Source: Methanococcoides vulcani (GTDB lineage: Archaea; Halobacteriota; Methanosarcinia; Methanosarcinales; Methanosarcinaceae). Taken from it: DNA of 64,000 bases. Shown here piece after piece: positions 8,397 to 16,909 of this stretch. A program made the position numbers and the translations under genes. Location: NCBI RefSeq assembly GCF_900111645.1, contig NZ_FOHQ01000002.1:124001-188000 (forward strand), read 5' to 3'. The notes under the pieces were generated by a model. That model searched no databases. It worked only from the letters and a program-made list of their open reading frames with translations, and had not been told where the DNA came from. How positions within the stretch are numbered: the stretch's first letter is position 1; every line of letters starts with the position of its first letter.

Positions 8397-10046
8397 ATGA
8401 TGACGTCTGAAGCTGATGAGAATTTCAGGGCTGCATGCCGAAAGTTGCTGGATATGGTACTTGAGGGTAAGGTATCTGGCAACCTCCAGCTCAATGAGGC
8501 AAAAAAAGCTGTCAGCAAGGAGTTCAGGCTTTCCACACTTCCAAAGAACCCGGATATAATTATGGTGGGGACTGAAGAGGAGCAAAAAAAGGTGCGTGAT
8601 TCCCTTCGCCGCAAACCGGTCCGTACGATATCAGGTGTTGCGGTGATCGCTGCAATGACCTCACCCTGTGCCTGTCCTCATGGTGTATGTGTGCCGTGTC
8701 CGGGAGGTCCGAATTCTACATTTAATTCTCCTCAGAGCTACATGGGAAGGGAACCGGCTACAATGCGGGCCATGCAGTATGAGTATGATCCCTATCGGAT
8801 AGTCTCAGGTCGCCTGTCCCAGCTAAAGCAGATCGGGCATGAGGTGGATAAAGCAGAGCTTATCGTCATGGGTGGTACTTTTTCTGCCCGGGCCATCGAT
8901 TATCAGGAATGGTTCACAAAGCGCTGCCTTGAGGCAATGAACGATTTTTCCGGAACCGAGTGGCGCGATGATGTGCAGCTTATCGGTACATCCCGCCCTT
9001 ATGTGACGGTGGAGGATGTGCAGAAGGCCAATGAGACTGCAGCCATAAGGAACACGGGTATCACTTTTGAGACGCGTCCGGACTGGACGGATGTCGGACA
9101 CGTGGACCGTATGCTGGCACTGGGTGCCACAAAGGTCGAGATCGGTGTCCAGAGCGTATATGATTTCGTGCTTGAGAGGATGAGGCGGGGGCATACGGTG
9201 CAGGAGACCGTGGAGTCCAACCGGATCCTCAGGGACAGTGCGCTTAAAGTTGGTTTCCATATGATGCCACATCTTCCCGGGATGGATTCTGCAAGGGACC
9301 TTCGGGGTTTTAAGAAGCTTTTTACGGACAGCAGGTTCATGCCTGACTACCTGAAGATATACCCCACTCTTGTCACAGAGGGCACACAGCTTCACGAGAT
9401 GTGGCTAAAGGGTGAGTATGAGGCACTGGATGACGAGGCTGCTACGGAGCTGCTTGCAGATATCAAGGCCATACTTCCCAAATGGGTGAGGATGCAGCGC
9501 ATACAGAGGGACATTCCTTCCCCGCAGATCCTTGCAGGGGTTAGAAAGAGCAATATCCGCCAGCTTGCAAAGGAGAGGCTGGAATCAAGGGGTGGCAGGT
9601 GCAGGTGTATCCGTTGCAGGGAGGTCGGTCACAATGTCCTCAGGGGCAATGAACCGGATCCGGATAGTATTGAACTCACAGTAGAGACCTACGACTCCTG
9701 TGGCGGGAAGGAATATTTCCTCTCATTTGAAGATATGACGAACGATATCCTGATAGGTTTCCTGAGGTTGCGTTTCCCGAACTCTCCGCACAGGGCGGAG
9801 TTACAGGATGCTGCCCTTGTGAGGGAGTTGCATGTCTATGGTTCCATGGTGCCGGTGGGCAGGGATGCAAGCAGGACCGACTGGCAGCATCGCGGGTATG
9901 GCGCGGAACTTCTGGGGAATGCGGAGAAAATGGCTTCAGAGGCAGGTTATTCAAAGATATCCATCATCAGCGGGATAGGTGTGAGGGAGTACTACCGCAA
10001 ATTCGGATACTCTCGCGATGGTGTCTATATGTCAAAAAAACTTTGA
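8397..10046 (+). CDS. elp3: Elp3: tRNA U34 carboxymethyltransferase (radical SAM + acetyltransferase)
   Basis: A 549-aa archaeal Elp3 that installs carboxymethyl groups on wobble uridines using SAM and acetyl-CoA. The iron-sulfur cysteines lie in SPCACPHGVCVPCPGGPNS (about residues 87-105). The radical SAM barrel follows, then a cysteine cluster with RCRCIRCREVG that matches the zinc site, and a C-terminal GNAT domain (about 455-549) with acetyl-CoA loop QHRGYGAELLGNAE and YYRKFGYS. The start at the double ATG (8397/8400) is 13 bases after the RFC-like gene, so the two probably share a transcript. Confidence 0.92.
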   Translation: MMTSEADENFRAACRKLLDMVLEGKVSGNLQLNEAKKAVSKEFRLSTLPKNPDIIMVGTEEEQKKVRDSLRRKPVRTISGVAVIAAMTSPCACPHGVCVPCPGGPNSTFNSPQSYMGREPATMRAMQYEYDPYRIVSGRLSQLKQIGHEVDKAELIVMGGTFSARAIDYQEWFTKRCLEAMNDFSGTEWRDDVQLIGTSRPYVTVEDVQKANETAAIRNTGITFETRPDWTDVGHVDRMLALGATKVEIGVQSVYDFVLERMRRGHTVQETVESNRILRDSALKVGFHMMPHLPGMDSARDLRGFKKLFTDSRFMPDYLKIYPTLVTEGTQLHEMWLKGEYEALDDEAATELLADIKAILPKWVRMQRIQRDIPSPQILAGVRKSNIRQLAKERLESRGGRCRCIRCREVGHNVLRGNEPDPDSIELTVETYDSCGGKEYFLSFEDMTNDILIGFLRLRFPNSPHRAELQDAALVRELHVYGSMVPVGRDASRTDWQHRGYGAELLGNAEKMASEAGYSKISIISGIGVREYYRKFGYSRDGVYMSKKL

Positions 10047-10107
10047 TATTTATCTGGCAGATCCTAAGGCAAGTTGTAAGTTGTTGTATTACTGTATCTC
10101 TTCAATA

Positions 10108-10118
10108 CATTTATAGTG
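10108..10118 (+). promoter_or_regulatory. Possible TATA box upstream of the winged-helix gene
   Basis: CATTTATAGTG about 80-90 bases before the ATG at 10198. A second candidate, CCTATAAATC, sits at 10133-10142, giving a shorter leader. I cannot decide between them. Confidence 0.35.
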
Positions 10119-10197
10119 TAGTTGGATGTATTCCCTATAAATCTACTATTATGATGTTCGATCGAGAATTTTGTAAAAAATACTCGGGGAGACCAGA

Positions 10198-10545
10198 ATG
10201 ACAATTGATGATTCCAATGAAGAGATCGTTAATCTTTTGAAGGAGATCAGCGGGAAACTGGATCGTATCCTGATGCAGGGTACATCTACGAAAGAGTCGG
10301 ATGAAGGTATCTTTGATGTACTGGATGTGATGACACTGCTCACACTACCCGATCATCTGCGTGCTACAGCAACAGCGCTTTTCGAGTTGGGGTCGGCAAC
10401 CGCTGAAGATCTTGCAGAGAAGACCCATAAGGAACGTGCTGTGGAGAGCAATTACCTGAACCAGCTTGTGAGGATGGGGCATGTTGTAAAGGGGCGTTCA
10501 GGCAGAAAAGTTTACTTTAGTATAGGGGAAGGTCTTGGCAAGTAA
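10198..10545 (+). CDS. Small winged-helix transcriptional regulator
   Basis: A 115-aa protein. Residues 5-27 form a predicted amphipathic helix (EEIVNLLKEISGKLDRIL), likely for dimerisation. Residues about 45-112 form a helix-turn-helix with wing: TATALFELGSATAEDLAEK, a recognition helix with SNYLNQLVRMG, and a beta hairpin VVKGRSGRKVYFSI. The layout is like ArsR/MarR-type archaeal regulators. GGGGAG lies just upstream of the ATG. The target is unknown; the next gene downstream is the ParA-like ATPase, which has its own TATA box. Confidence 0.7.
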   Translation: MTIDDSNEEIVNLLKEISGKLDRILMQGTSTKESDEGIFDVLDVMTLLTLPDHLRATATALFELGSATAEDLAEKTHKERAVESNYLNQLVRMGHVVKGRSGRKVYFSIGEGLGK

Positions 10546-10678
10546 TAGGCCTTATCTTTACTTGAATCGTATATAAGCTATATATGGTGTATATTTCTGT
10601 ACATCGTTGATCAACAAATGTCTCAAATCAGAATAGATAAAGTATACTTGATTTCAACGCAAATATTCTGTGAAATAC

Positions 10679-10688
10679 TCTTATATAG
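10679..10688 (+). promoter_or_regulatory. TATA box upstream of the ParA-like gene
   Basis: CTTATATAGG about 55 bases before the ATG at 10740. The 194-base gap between the regulator and this gene also holds TATATAAGCTATATATGG at about 10568-10585, a second AT-rich box that could be a further promoter or a binding site. Confidence 0.5.
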
Positions 10689-10739
10689 GAGTTTGTCATC
10701 TATCTCCTAAGGACTAATATCTACTCTATGGGGATATAA

Positions 10740-11498
10740 ATGGGAATAAGTATCGCGGTGCACTCATCAAAAGGCGGGTCTGGTAAGACCTCCTTTTCTA
10801 TCAATCTTGCATTTGCATATACATCTGCCGGGAAGAGCGTATGCCTTCTCGATGCTGATTTTAAGGCTCCGAGTCTTTTTAATTACATGTTCCCTGATTC
10901 TGATCGCTGGCTGAACGATGTCCTTGATGGCAAATGCGACATCATGGATGCGATCGTTGAGGTTGCTGATGACACAGTAGCCCCTGGCAAGTTATATGTG
11001 GGATATTGCAACCCTGATATCGATGCAGTTCGTGAAATGTCGGGTAAGGATCGCAAATGGCAATCAAAAGCTCTACAAAATATAATGGGTGTAAAGAAGA
11101 AATTGTTCTCCTCCGGCATAGATGTGCTTATCATCGATACCGGTCCTGGTGTGGATTTCACATCGGTTAATGCAATAGCTGCAGCTGATTATGTTATAAT
11201 GGTGACCAAACCTGCCAGATCTCACCAGAAATATATGGAGCAGATCATTGATGGTATTTATATTCCGCTTGGTAAGGATTACGGTGTCATTATGAATAAG
11301 TGCCATGATAATAAGCCGATCGCAATACCCGGTTTGGTCGATCCGGATATTCCTGTTGTAGCATCAATACCCTGCCTTTGTGATATTGCTACCAGGAGTG
11401 ATTCAGAAGTGCTGACAGTCGCTGATCCGGAACATCCTTTCTCAAAAGCTGTTTTCACAGTGGTCAGGACTATCGAAGATTGTCTTTCCAATAAGTGA
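10740..11498 (+). CDS. ParA/MinD-family P-loop ATPase
   Basis: A 252-aa SIMIBI-class ATPase with the deviant Walker A SSKGGSGKTS at residues 9-18 (signature lysine K11), a switch I CLLDADFKAPS and Walker B DVLIIDTGPG. Such proteins position cell poles, plasmids or chromosomes, or act as MinD-like spatial regulators. No parB-like gene or obvious centromere repeats lie nearby, so a chromosomal role is more likely than a plasmid one. It converges with the downstream membrane gene, with a single base between the two stops. Confidence 0.8.
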   Translation: MGISIAVHSSKGGSGKTSFSINLAFAYTSAGKSVCLLDADFKAPSLFNYMFPDSDRWLNDVLDGKCDIMDAIVEVADDTVAPGKLYVGYCNPDIDAVREMSGKDRKWQSKALQNIMGVKKKLFSSGIDVLIIDTGPGVDFTSVNAIAAADYVIMVTKPARSHQKYMEQIIDGIYIPLGKDYGVIMNKCHDNKPIAIPGLVDPDIPVVASIPCLCDIATRSDSEVLTVADPEHPFSKAVFTVVRTIEDCLSNK

Positions 11499-11499
11499 G

Positions 11500-12303
11500 T
11501 TACTGATCATCATCTTTTTCAAGCATGTCCTTTACATCACTCACATAGTCGAGGACATTTTCCTTCTTTGCCTCTTTCACTTTATCATGGAATGTGTCCG
11601 ATTCCATGAGCGTGTTCTGAAGTGTCACTATCAATAAAAATATGATCGAAGCTGCTGCAAACGCAAGTGTGATCCTTTCAATGGGGTAAATAGTGATGAC
11701 CGATGCAAACATCTGAGGCGGTAGGTCAAAAAGAATTGCTGCACTTATGCTACCTGCAAGATGGTCTGCCAGGATTGCTATCAGTGCTGCAAGAAGCAGG
11801 AATGTAAATTTGAACAGGTTTCCTTCCCTGTCCTTCAATTTGTAGTTAAATACGAGGAAGGCGCCAAGTGTGACCACATGGAACCATGGGTAGTAGTATA
11901 TTGTCCTTCCTGTAGGCGTGATATACCAGAGCAGTATAAGAATTCCAAAGACTGCCATTGCAGCTTTTTCTTTCCTTGTGATACAAAGACCTGCTACTAC
12001 AGAGGACATTGCTACAAAGAAAGGGGTAAGCAGATGGAATGTGTCCGGGCTACCTCCTCCTCTTACTAAGGTGTGCCCCATAACACCGGTAAAGGATACG
12101 ATCGTACCCCAGAACGGACCAAGGAGCATCCCATTCAATGCACCGAAAGATACTACCGAACTTATCCTTGCTCCCTCTATGCCGATGAGGTTCTCGAAAT
12201 CCGGAAACCAGCTTGCAAAGTATGTTATTATAATGGCTGAAAGAACATACAATGCTGTAAGGTTCCTTTTTTTGATAAGCTGGTTGTATATATCAATGAT
12301 CAC
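11500..12303 (-). CDS. Multi-spanning membrane protein, putative ECF-type S component
   Basis: A 267-aa protein with about six to seven hydrophobic helices and a charged cytoplasmic C-terminus (about 225-267). The stretch SFGALNGMLLGPFWGTIV followed by an H-containing loop, and the later ASVITIYPIERITLAFAAAS, recall substrate-binding (S) subunits of energy-coupling-factor vitamin transporters, in which the first helix pair contacts the T component. No EcfA or EcfT gene is adjacent, so the substrate and even the family remain uncertain. Confidence 0.5.
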   Translation of the reverse strand: MIIDIYNQLIKKRNLTALYVLSAIIITYFASWFPDFENLIGIEGARISSVVSFGALNGMLLGPFWGTIVSFTGVMGHTLVRGGGSPDTFHLLTPFFVAMSSVVAGLCITRKEKAAMAVFGILILLWYITPTGRTIYYYPWFHVVTLGAFLVFNYKLKDREGNLFKFTFLLLAALIAILADHLAGSISAAILFDLPPQMFASVITIYPIERITLAFAAASIIFLLIVTLQNTLMESDTFHDKVKEAKKENVLDYVSDVKDMLEKDDDQ

Positions 12304-12390
12304 AATGCTATATTGTTTCCATTATTATATAATACTTTGATGAAACATCTGCCTTTTTTTACAGGTGACTCCATTATTCTCATCAGAAAT

Positions 12391-12400
12391 GATATATATA
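12391..12400 (+). promoter_or_regulatory. Strong TATA box of fae-hps
   Basis: GATATATATA lies 29 bases upstream of the ATG at 12429. With the usual 25-30 base offset, transcription would begin at or within a few bases of the start codon, implying a leaderless or near-leaderless mRNA. Confidence 0.6.
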
Positions 12401-12428
12401 GTCATGGCAATTTAGCGGATTGATAACT

Positions 12429-13619
12429 ATGATGTTTATTGGAGAAGCATTAATCGGCGAGGAACCAGAACTCGCACACGTCGATCTTATGATCGGGGAC
12501 AAGGAGGGACCTGTTGGACAGGCATTCGCAACAGGCATGACCCAGCTTTCAGCAGGGCACACTCCTCTTCTTTCCGTCATCCGCCCGAACTTACCCACAA
12601 AGCCATCTACACTGATCGTTCCAAAAGTGACAGTGAAGAACATGGACCAGGCCGCACAGATATTCGGTCCTGCCCAGGCAGCTGTTGCTAAGGCGGTCGC
12701 TGATGCTGTGGAAGAAGGAATTGTCCCGACAGAACAGGTAGAGGACCTTGTGATCATCGCAAGCGTATTCATCCACCCACAGGCTGTTGACTACAACCGT
12801 ATCTTCAGGTACAACTATGGTGCTACAAAACTTGCTCTTAAGCGCGCACTGGACAATTTCCCGGATATCGACACTGTGCTCGAGGAGAAGGACAAGTCCG
12901 CACACGCTATCATGGGATTCAAGGTCTCAAGGCTCTGGGATGCCCCATACCTGCAGGTTGCACTTGACAACCCCAACATCGGTGCTATCACCAATGTGGT
13001 CAAGCAGCTTCCAAAGAGCGACCACCTGATCCTGGAAGCAGGTACACCTCTTATCAAGCGCTATGGTGTGGATGTTATCAGCAAGCTGCGTGAGATCAAA
13101 CCTGATGCGTTCATCGTTGCCGATCTTAAGACACTTGATACAGGTAACCTTGAGGCACGTATGGTGGCAGATGCAACCGCAGATGCTATTGTCGTTTCCG
13201 CACTTGCGCCTATTGCAACGCTCAACAAGGCGATCGCAGAGGCACACAAGACCGGTATCTATGCTGTCATGGACACACTGAACCAGCCAGATCCTGTAGC
13301 TGTACTTGAACAGCTGGATGAGCTTCCTGATGTGGTCGAGCTTCACCGTGCTATCGATATCGAGGAAACCGCTCACGCATGGGGCAGCATTGATGGTATC
13401 AAGGCAGTTGGCGAGAAGCGCAACAAGAAGATCCTTGTGGCAGTTGCAGGCGGTGTACGTGTTGAAACTATCCCTGATGCACTTGGTGCAGGAGCTGATA
13501 TCCTCGTTGTCGGAAGGGCTATCACCAACTCCAAGGATGTCAAGCAGGCAGCTGACCAGTTCATCGAAGGCCTGAACAAGCCAGAGATCGACCAGTTCAG
13601 AGTAATGACCGATTTCTAA
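12429..13619 (+). CDS. fae-hps: Bifunctional formaldehyde-activating enzyme / 3-hexulose-6-phosphate synthase
   Basis: A 396-aa fusion. Residues 1-160 are Fae, which condenses formaldehyde with tetrahydromethanopterin ([20 protein letters not shown], with the catalytic histidine in AHVDL). Residues about 165-396 are an OMP-decarboxylase-like Hps barrel ([41 protein letters not shown]) that joins formaldehyde and ribulose 5-phosphate. In methanogens the fusion is thought to run towards pentose formation. ATG 12429 or 12432 could start; the TTG at 12420 is unlikely given the promoter position. A hairpin terminator follows. Confidence 0.95.
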   Translation: MMFIGEALIGEEPELAHVDLMIGDKEGPVGQAFATGMTQLSAGHTPLLSVIRPNLPTKPSTLIVPKVTVKNMDQAAQIFGPAQAAVAKAVADAVEEGIVPTEQVEDLVIIASVFIHPQAVDYNRIFRYNYGATKLALKRALDNFPDIDTVLEEKDKSAHAIMGFKVSRLWDAPYLQVALDNPNIGAITNVVKQLPKSDHLILEAGTPLIKRYGVDVISKLREIKPDAFIVADLKTLDTGNLEARMVADATADAIVVSALAPIATLNKAIAEAHKTGIYAVMDTLNQPDPVAVLEQLDELPDVVELHRAIDIEETAHAWGSIDGIKAVGEKRNKKILVAVAGGVRVETIPDALGAGADILVVGRAITNSKDVKQAADQFIEGLNKPEIDQFRVMTDF

Positions 13620-13620
13620 G

Positions 13621-13647
13621 CGTGCGATTTTCGCACGTTCCCTTTTT
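13621..13647 (+). terminator. Hairpin terminator after fae-hps
   Basis: CGTGCGA-TTT-TCGCACG forms a perfect 7-bp stem with a 3-base loop immediately after the fae-hps stop, followed by a run of T. The tpiA ribosome site GGAGGGG comes directly after, so some read-through into tpiA may occur. Confidence 0.75.
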
Positions 13648-13662
13648 TATGGAGGGGTATGT

Positions 13663-14328
13663 ATGAAACCATTGATCGTATTGAATCTGAAGACCTATCT
13701 TGAAGGTACCGGGGAAGGTGCTGTCAGGATCGCTGAGGCCTGCAGGGCCGTAGGCGAGGAAAGTGGGATCGAGATCGCAGTGGCACCACAGCTGTGCGAT
13801 GTCTACAGGGTTGCATCCCAGGTGGATGTGCCGGTGTACTCACAGCATCTTGATGGTGTCGGTGCCGGAAGTTTCACAGGTCATGTGTTTGCCAGATGCG
13901 TCAAGGATGCCGGTGCAGTGGGTACACTTATCAATCACTCCGAGCGCCGCGTAAACCTTGCGGACATCGAGTCATCCGTTACTGCTGCAAAAGGAGAGGG
14001 TCTTCGCACGATAGTGTGTACCAATAACATCGCTACAACAGCAGCAGCAGCTGCACTAGGGCCTGATTTTGTTGCAGTGGAGCCACCGGAACTTATCGGT
14101 TCGGGCATTCCTGTTTCAAAGGCAGATCCTGAGGTCGTAAGGGGTTCAGTCACTGCCGTTGAGCGCATCGATGCTGATGTGAAGGTGCTCTGCGGTGCAG
14201 GTATCTCAAAAGGAGAGGACCTTAAGGCTGCAATGGAACTCGGTTCTGTTGGAGTGCTCCTTGCATCCGGTATTGTCAAGGCCAAAGATCCAAAGGCAGC
14301 GCTTGAGGATCTGGTAAGCCTGATCTGA
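13663..14328 (+). CDS. tpiA: Triosephosphate isomerase (archaeal)
   Basis: A 221-aa TIM barrel, the short archaeal form that is typically tetrameric; it interconverts dihydroxyacetone phosphate and glyceraldehyde 3-phosphate. Active-site elements are NLKTY (Asn/Lys, residues 8-12), the catalytic histidine in LINHSERR near 92, the catalytic glutamate in VEPPELIGSG near 142, and the phosphate loop LCGAGIS plus LLASGIV. A strong GGAGGGG ribosome site precedes the ATG. Its place beside fae-hps ties triose and pentose metabolism together. Confidence 0.95.
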   Translation: MKPLIVLNLKTYLEGTGEGAVRIAEACRAVGEESGIEIAVAPQLCDVYRVASQVDVPVYSQHLDGVGAGSFTGHVFARCVKDAGAVGTLINHSERRVNLADIESSVTAAKGEGLRTIVCTNNIATTAAAAALGPDFVAVEPPELIGSGIPVSKADPEVVRGSVTAVERIDADVKVLCGAGISKGEDLKAAMELGSVGVLLASGIVKAKDPKAALEDLVSLI

Positions 14329-14363
14329 TCCTTTAATAGAAGTTATACTAAAAAGAAGTAAGT

Positions 14364-14387
14364 GATGCCTTCTGGCATCCTTTTTTT
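14364..14387 (+). terminator. Hairpin terminator after tpiA
   Basis: GATGCC-TTCT-GGCATC is a perfect 6-bp stem with a 4-base loop followed by C and seven T. It lies between the convergent tpiA and the small membrane gene. Confidence 0.75.
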
Positions 14388-14401
14388 AAATTTATTGTTC
14401 C

Positions 14402-14764
14402 TTAAAGGAAATACCATGCGATAAGCAACAACATGGATGAGAATCCTACTTTTATTCCCATGGTAAGTTCCAGGTGAAGGTTGCGTGCAACCATGTTGGA
14501 TATTCCGATGGGCGGTGGTGATAGCAGGAGTGCTGCCAGGAACAATGAGATGCCTGATATGTAATTGTTTTCCACAATAATGAGGTAGAGTCCCGAAATT
14601 CCCAGATATATCCCGAAAATGGAGATTATCAAAAGTCCCATTTTGTAGAATCGAAGGTATTTTTCGACACCTCCGGGAAGCATATTGGCAGTTTGCAAAT
14701 TTTCAGTCTTTTTCAAAAGATCACCACGATCAGTGTTTAAACGGAATATTAAATTTGTTTTCAT
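14402..14764 (-). CDS. Small membrane protein of unknown function
   Basis: A 120-aa protein with a charged 38-residue N-terminal part (RLNTDRGDLLKKTENL) and three hydrophobic segments at about 42-62, 68-86 and 103-120. I do not recognise a family. It lies 10 bases downstream of tyrA on the same strand, so it may be the last gene of the aromatic operon, but nothing in it suggests an aromatic-pathway role. It has TAA as stop and reads normally. Confidence 0.5.
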   Translation of the reverse strand: MKTNLIFRLNTDRGDLLKKTENLQTANMLPGGVEKYLRFYKMGLLIISIFGIYLGISGLYLIIVENNYISGISLFLAALLLSPPPIGISNMVARNLHLELTMGIKVGFSSMLLLIAWYFL

Positions 14765-14774
14765 TGCATAAATA

Positions 14775-16100
14775 TCAGATGGAATTCTGACCCCTTATTC
14801 CGCAACCAAGCCCAACAAAGAGTTTCTCGATGTCTTCCTGCACCTCTGCAGCAGGCAGGTCTCCGAGTATGGTAATGCGGTATGTGACACTAAGCCTATC
14901 ATCGGATATGCCTGAGTATGTGTCAATAATGCTGACGGAGACAATCCTTTCATCGCAGTCGATGACCTTCTCAATGGTCTGTGGGTCCGCTCCGACAGGT
15001 ATCAGGACCGAGATGTCCCTGATAGGATGTGCGAGGTTATCGATCTTCCATTTATTCAGTTCTACATCGTTAAGCAATCTGATGTTCTCGGTTCTCAGAG
15101 ATACGGTCCTGTCTCCCTTTGACAGCGTTACTGTCCGGGGTGTGACCTTTTCGATGATGCCCACATGTGTCACGCCGGAGTAGTTATGCAGAAGTCCCCT
15201 TTCTCTCCCGACGGATGCTATCATTTCCTCGAATTCGGCTATCTTTGCATTGATCAGCTTATCAGATCTGTGTAGTGCGGATGCCGTATCCTTGAAATGG
15301 GCTGCTGCTTCTGTCATCTTTTTACAGAAAGCTTCGGTGTCCTCTTCCCGGACGATGTCCGAGAGTACATTGCATTCGTTGATGAATGCCTCATGGACCT
15401 TGAGCACCTGGTCGTTCTTCATCTGGATATGGGCGTACAGGTATGGGTTCTGTCCCAGTATCCTTCCCACGAAGTCGACCATTATCTCATATACCGGGCT
15501 CATGAAACGGCGTGACTTGCTCACGTCGAAATCAAGGCTTTTGAACGTGGTCCCAATGGTGATGTATGCAAAATGTGTCAGACCCTGGACAACGGAGACG
15601 AACTGATCGTGCTCCTGCGGGTCGATGATCTCAATATGTGCACCGCTTTCTTCGAAGAGTTCATGCATGATCGGGAACCATTTGTCACAGCGTCCTTCTG
15701 TTGGGCTCATTATGACGATCTGTCCCTGTAATGTCGGGATCGAGGGGCCGAACATGGGGTGTGTTCCCAGGATCTCCACGCCTTCAGGTGCGTATTTTCT
15801 CATTGCGTTGACGGGTTCTGCCTTGATGGATGTCAGGTCCATTATCAGGCTTCCCTGCTTCATTTTCGGAGCGGTTTCCTTGATTACCCTTGCAGTGATG
15901 TCTATGGGTACGGTAATGATCACTACATCAGCTTCCCGGATCTCCCTGTCAAGGTCGGTGGCGAATTCCACTCCCATCTGGTCTGCGATCTCGGTCTTGC
16001 CGCTGCTTCCCCATACGATCACCTCATAACCGTGCCTGAGGAAGAATCTGGTGAACCACTGCCCCATTCCTCCGGTACCGCCGATTATGAGCATCTTCAT
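14775..16100 (-). CDS. tyrA: Prephenate dehydrogenase with a C-terminal FDX-ACB-like domain
   Basis: A 441-aa protein that would oxidatively decarboxylate prephenate to 4-hydroxyphenylpyruvate for tyrosine synthesis. The Rossmann loop is GGTGGMGQWF at residues 7-16, and GTHPMFGPS (about 111-119) and the H-containing VQGLTHFAYI belong to the TyrA active site. The family core ends near residue 290. Residues about 300-350 form a small beta-rich linker, and residues about 357-437 (HPIRDISVLIP, IDTYSG, LSVTYRITI, LGCGIRG) resemble the ferredoxin-fold anticodon-binding domain of phenylalanyl-tRNA synthetase. The ATG lies 2 bases after the aroE stop, as the end of the shikimate operon. Confidence 0.85.
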   Translation of the reverse strand: MKMLIIGGTGGMGQWFTRFFLRHGYEVIVWGSSGKTEIADQMGVEFATDLDREIREADVVIITVPIDITARVIKETAPKMKQGSLIMDLTSIKAEPVNAMRKYAPEGVEILGTHPMFGPSIPTLQGQIVIMSPTEGRCDKWFPIMHELFEESGAHIEIIDPQEHDQFVSVVQGLTHFAYITIGTTFKSLDFDVSKSRRFMSPVYEIMVDFVGRILGQNPYLYAHIQMKNDQVLKVHEAFINECNVLSDIVREEDTEAFCKKMTEAAAHFKDTASALHRSDKLINAKIAEFEEMIASVGRERGLLHNYSGVTHVGIIEKVTPRTVTLSKGDRTVSLRTENIRLLNDVELNKWKIDNLAHPIRDISVLIPVGADPQTIEKVIDCDERIVSVSIIDTYSGISDDRLSVTYRITILGDLPAAEVQEDIEKLFVGLGCGIRGQNSI

Positions 16101-16102
16101 AA

Positions 16103-16909
16103 TTACAGGGCCTCCATTACAGCCTTTTTCATTACATCCACAGGAGGTTCCACGCCGGTCCAGATGCGGAATGCTTCTGCACCCTGGTAGACCAGCATCA
16201 TGATCCCTGTGACCGGTTTTGCTCCGGCAGCTTCGGCTTCCTGAAGCAATCTTGTCTTCAATGGATTGTAAACGACGTCAAAAACGGTGAGGTCGGAATG
16301 CATCTGGTCGGCGGTGACGATCGTATCGCCTATGCAGGGGTCCATTCCCACTGTTGTAGTGTTGATAAGTATGTCCGTGTCCTTCAGGCATCTGTCCAGT
16401 ACATCCAGCCCGAAGCCGTTGACATTGCCGACCTCTGCTGCAAGGGTCATGGCCCTTTCAGGGGTCCTGTTTGCAATGTTCACCTTTGCACCGGCTTCTG
16501 TGAACGTGAAGGCGATTGCTCTGGCGGCGCCTCCGGCTCCGAGTATCAGTACGTTCCTGTCCTGAATATCGACCCCGGCATCTTCCAGTGTCTTCTGTGC
16601 GCCGATACCATCCGTGTTGTAACCTTTGATACCATCCCTGAAGTCGATGGTATTGACGGCTCCTATCCTTGCAGCCAGGGGGTCGGTCTCAATAAGTCCG
16701 ATGGCAGTCTCTTTCAGCGGGACAGTGATGTTCAGTCCTCCAAATCCCATGGCCTTTGCGCCTTTTAACGCATCGCCAAGGTCCTCCTGCTTTACCCTGA
16801 ACGCGTGGAATGTGCAGTCCATTCCAAGTGCTTCGAAGGCTGCATTGTGCATGATGGGTGAGAGTGAATGGGCGATCGGGTCTCCCATAACTCCGAATAC
16901 CTGTTTCAT
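16103..16909 (-). CDS. aroE: Shikimate dehydrogenase
   Basis: A 268-aa NADP enzyme that reduces 3-dehydroshikimate. It shows GDPIAHSLSPIMHNAAF (shikimate-binding serines), NITVPLKETA (catalytic lysine), YNTDGIGA (aspartate), the NADP loop LGAGGAARAI and ANRTPERA, and INTTTVGMDP. I start it at the ATG at 16909, overlapping the aroD stop as ATGA. A longer open frame to 17008 only adds residues antisense to nothing and inside aroD, and lacks family similarity. Confidence 0.93.
   Translation of the reverse strand: MKQVFGVMGDPIAHSLSPIMHNAAFEALGMDCTFHAFRVKQEDLGDALKGAKAMGFGGLNITVPLKETAIGLIETDPLAARIGAVNTIDFRDGIKGYNTDGIGAQKTLEDAGVDIQDRNVLILGAGGAARAIAFTFTEAGAKVNIANRTPERAMTLAAEVGNVNGFGLDVLDRCLKDTDILINTTTVGMDPCIGDTIVTADQMHSDLTVFDVVYNPLKTRLLQEAEAAGAKPVTGIMMLVYQGAEAFRIWTGVEPPVDVMKKAVMEAL

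Noticed and set aside
10740-11498. ParA-like gene as a sign of an integrated plasmid
   Set aside because: No ParB-like gene, iterons, integrase or att repeats lie nearby; the flanks are housekeeping genes.
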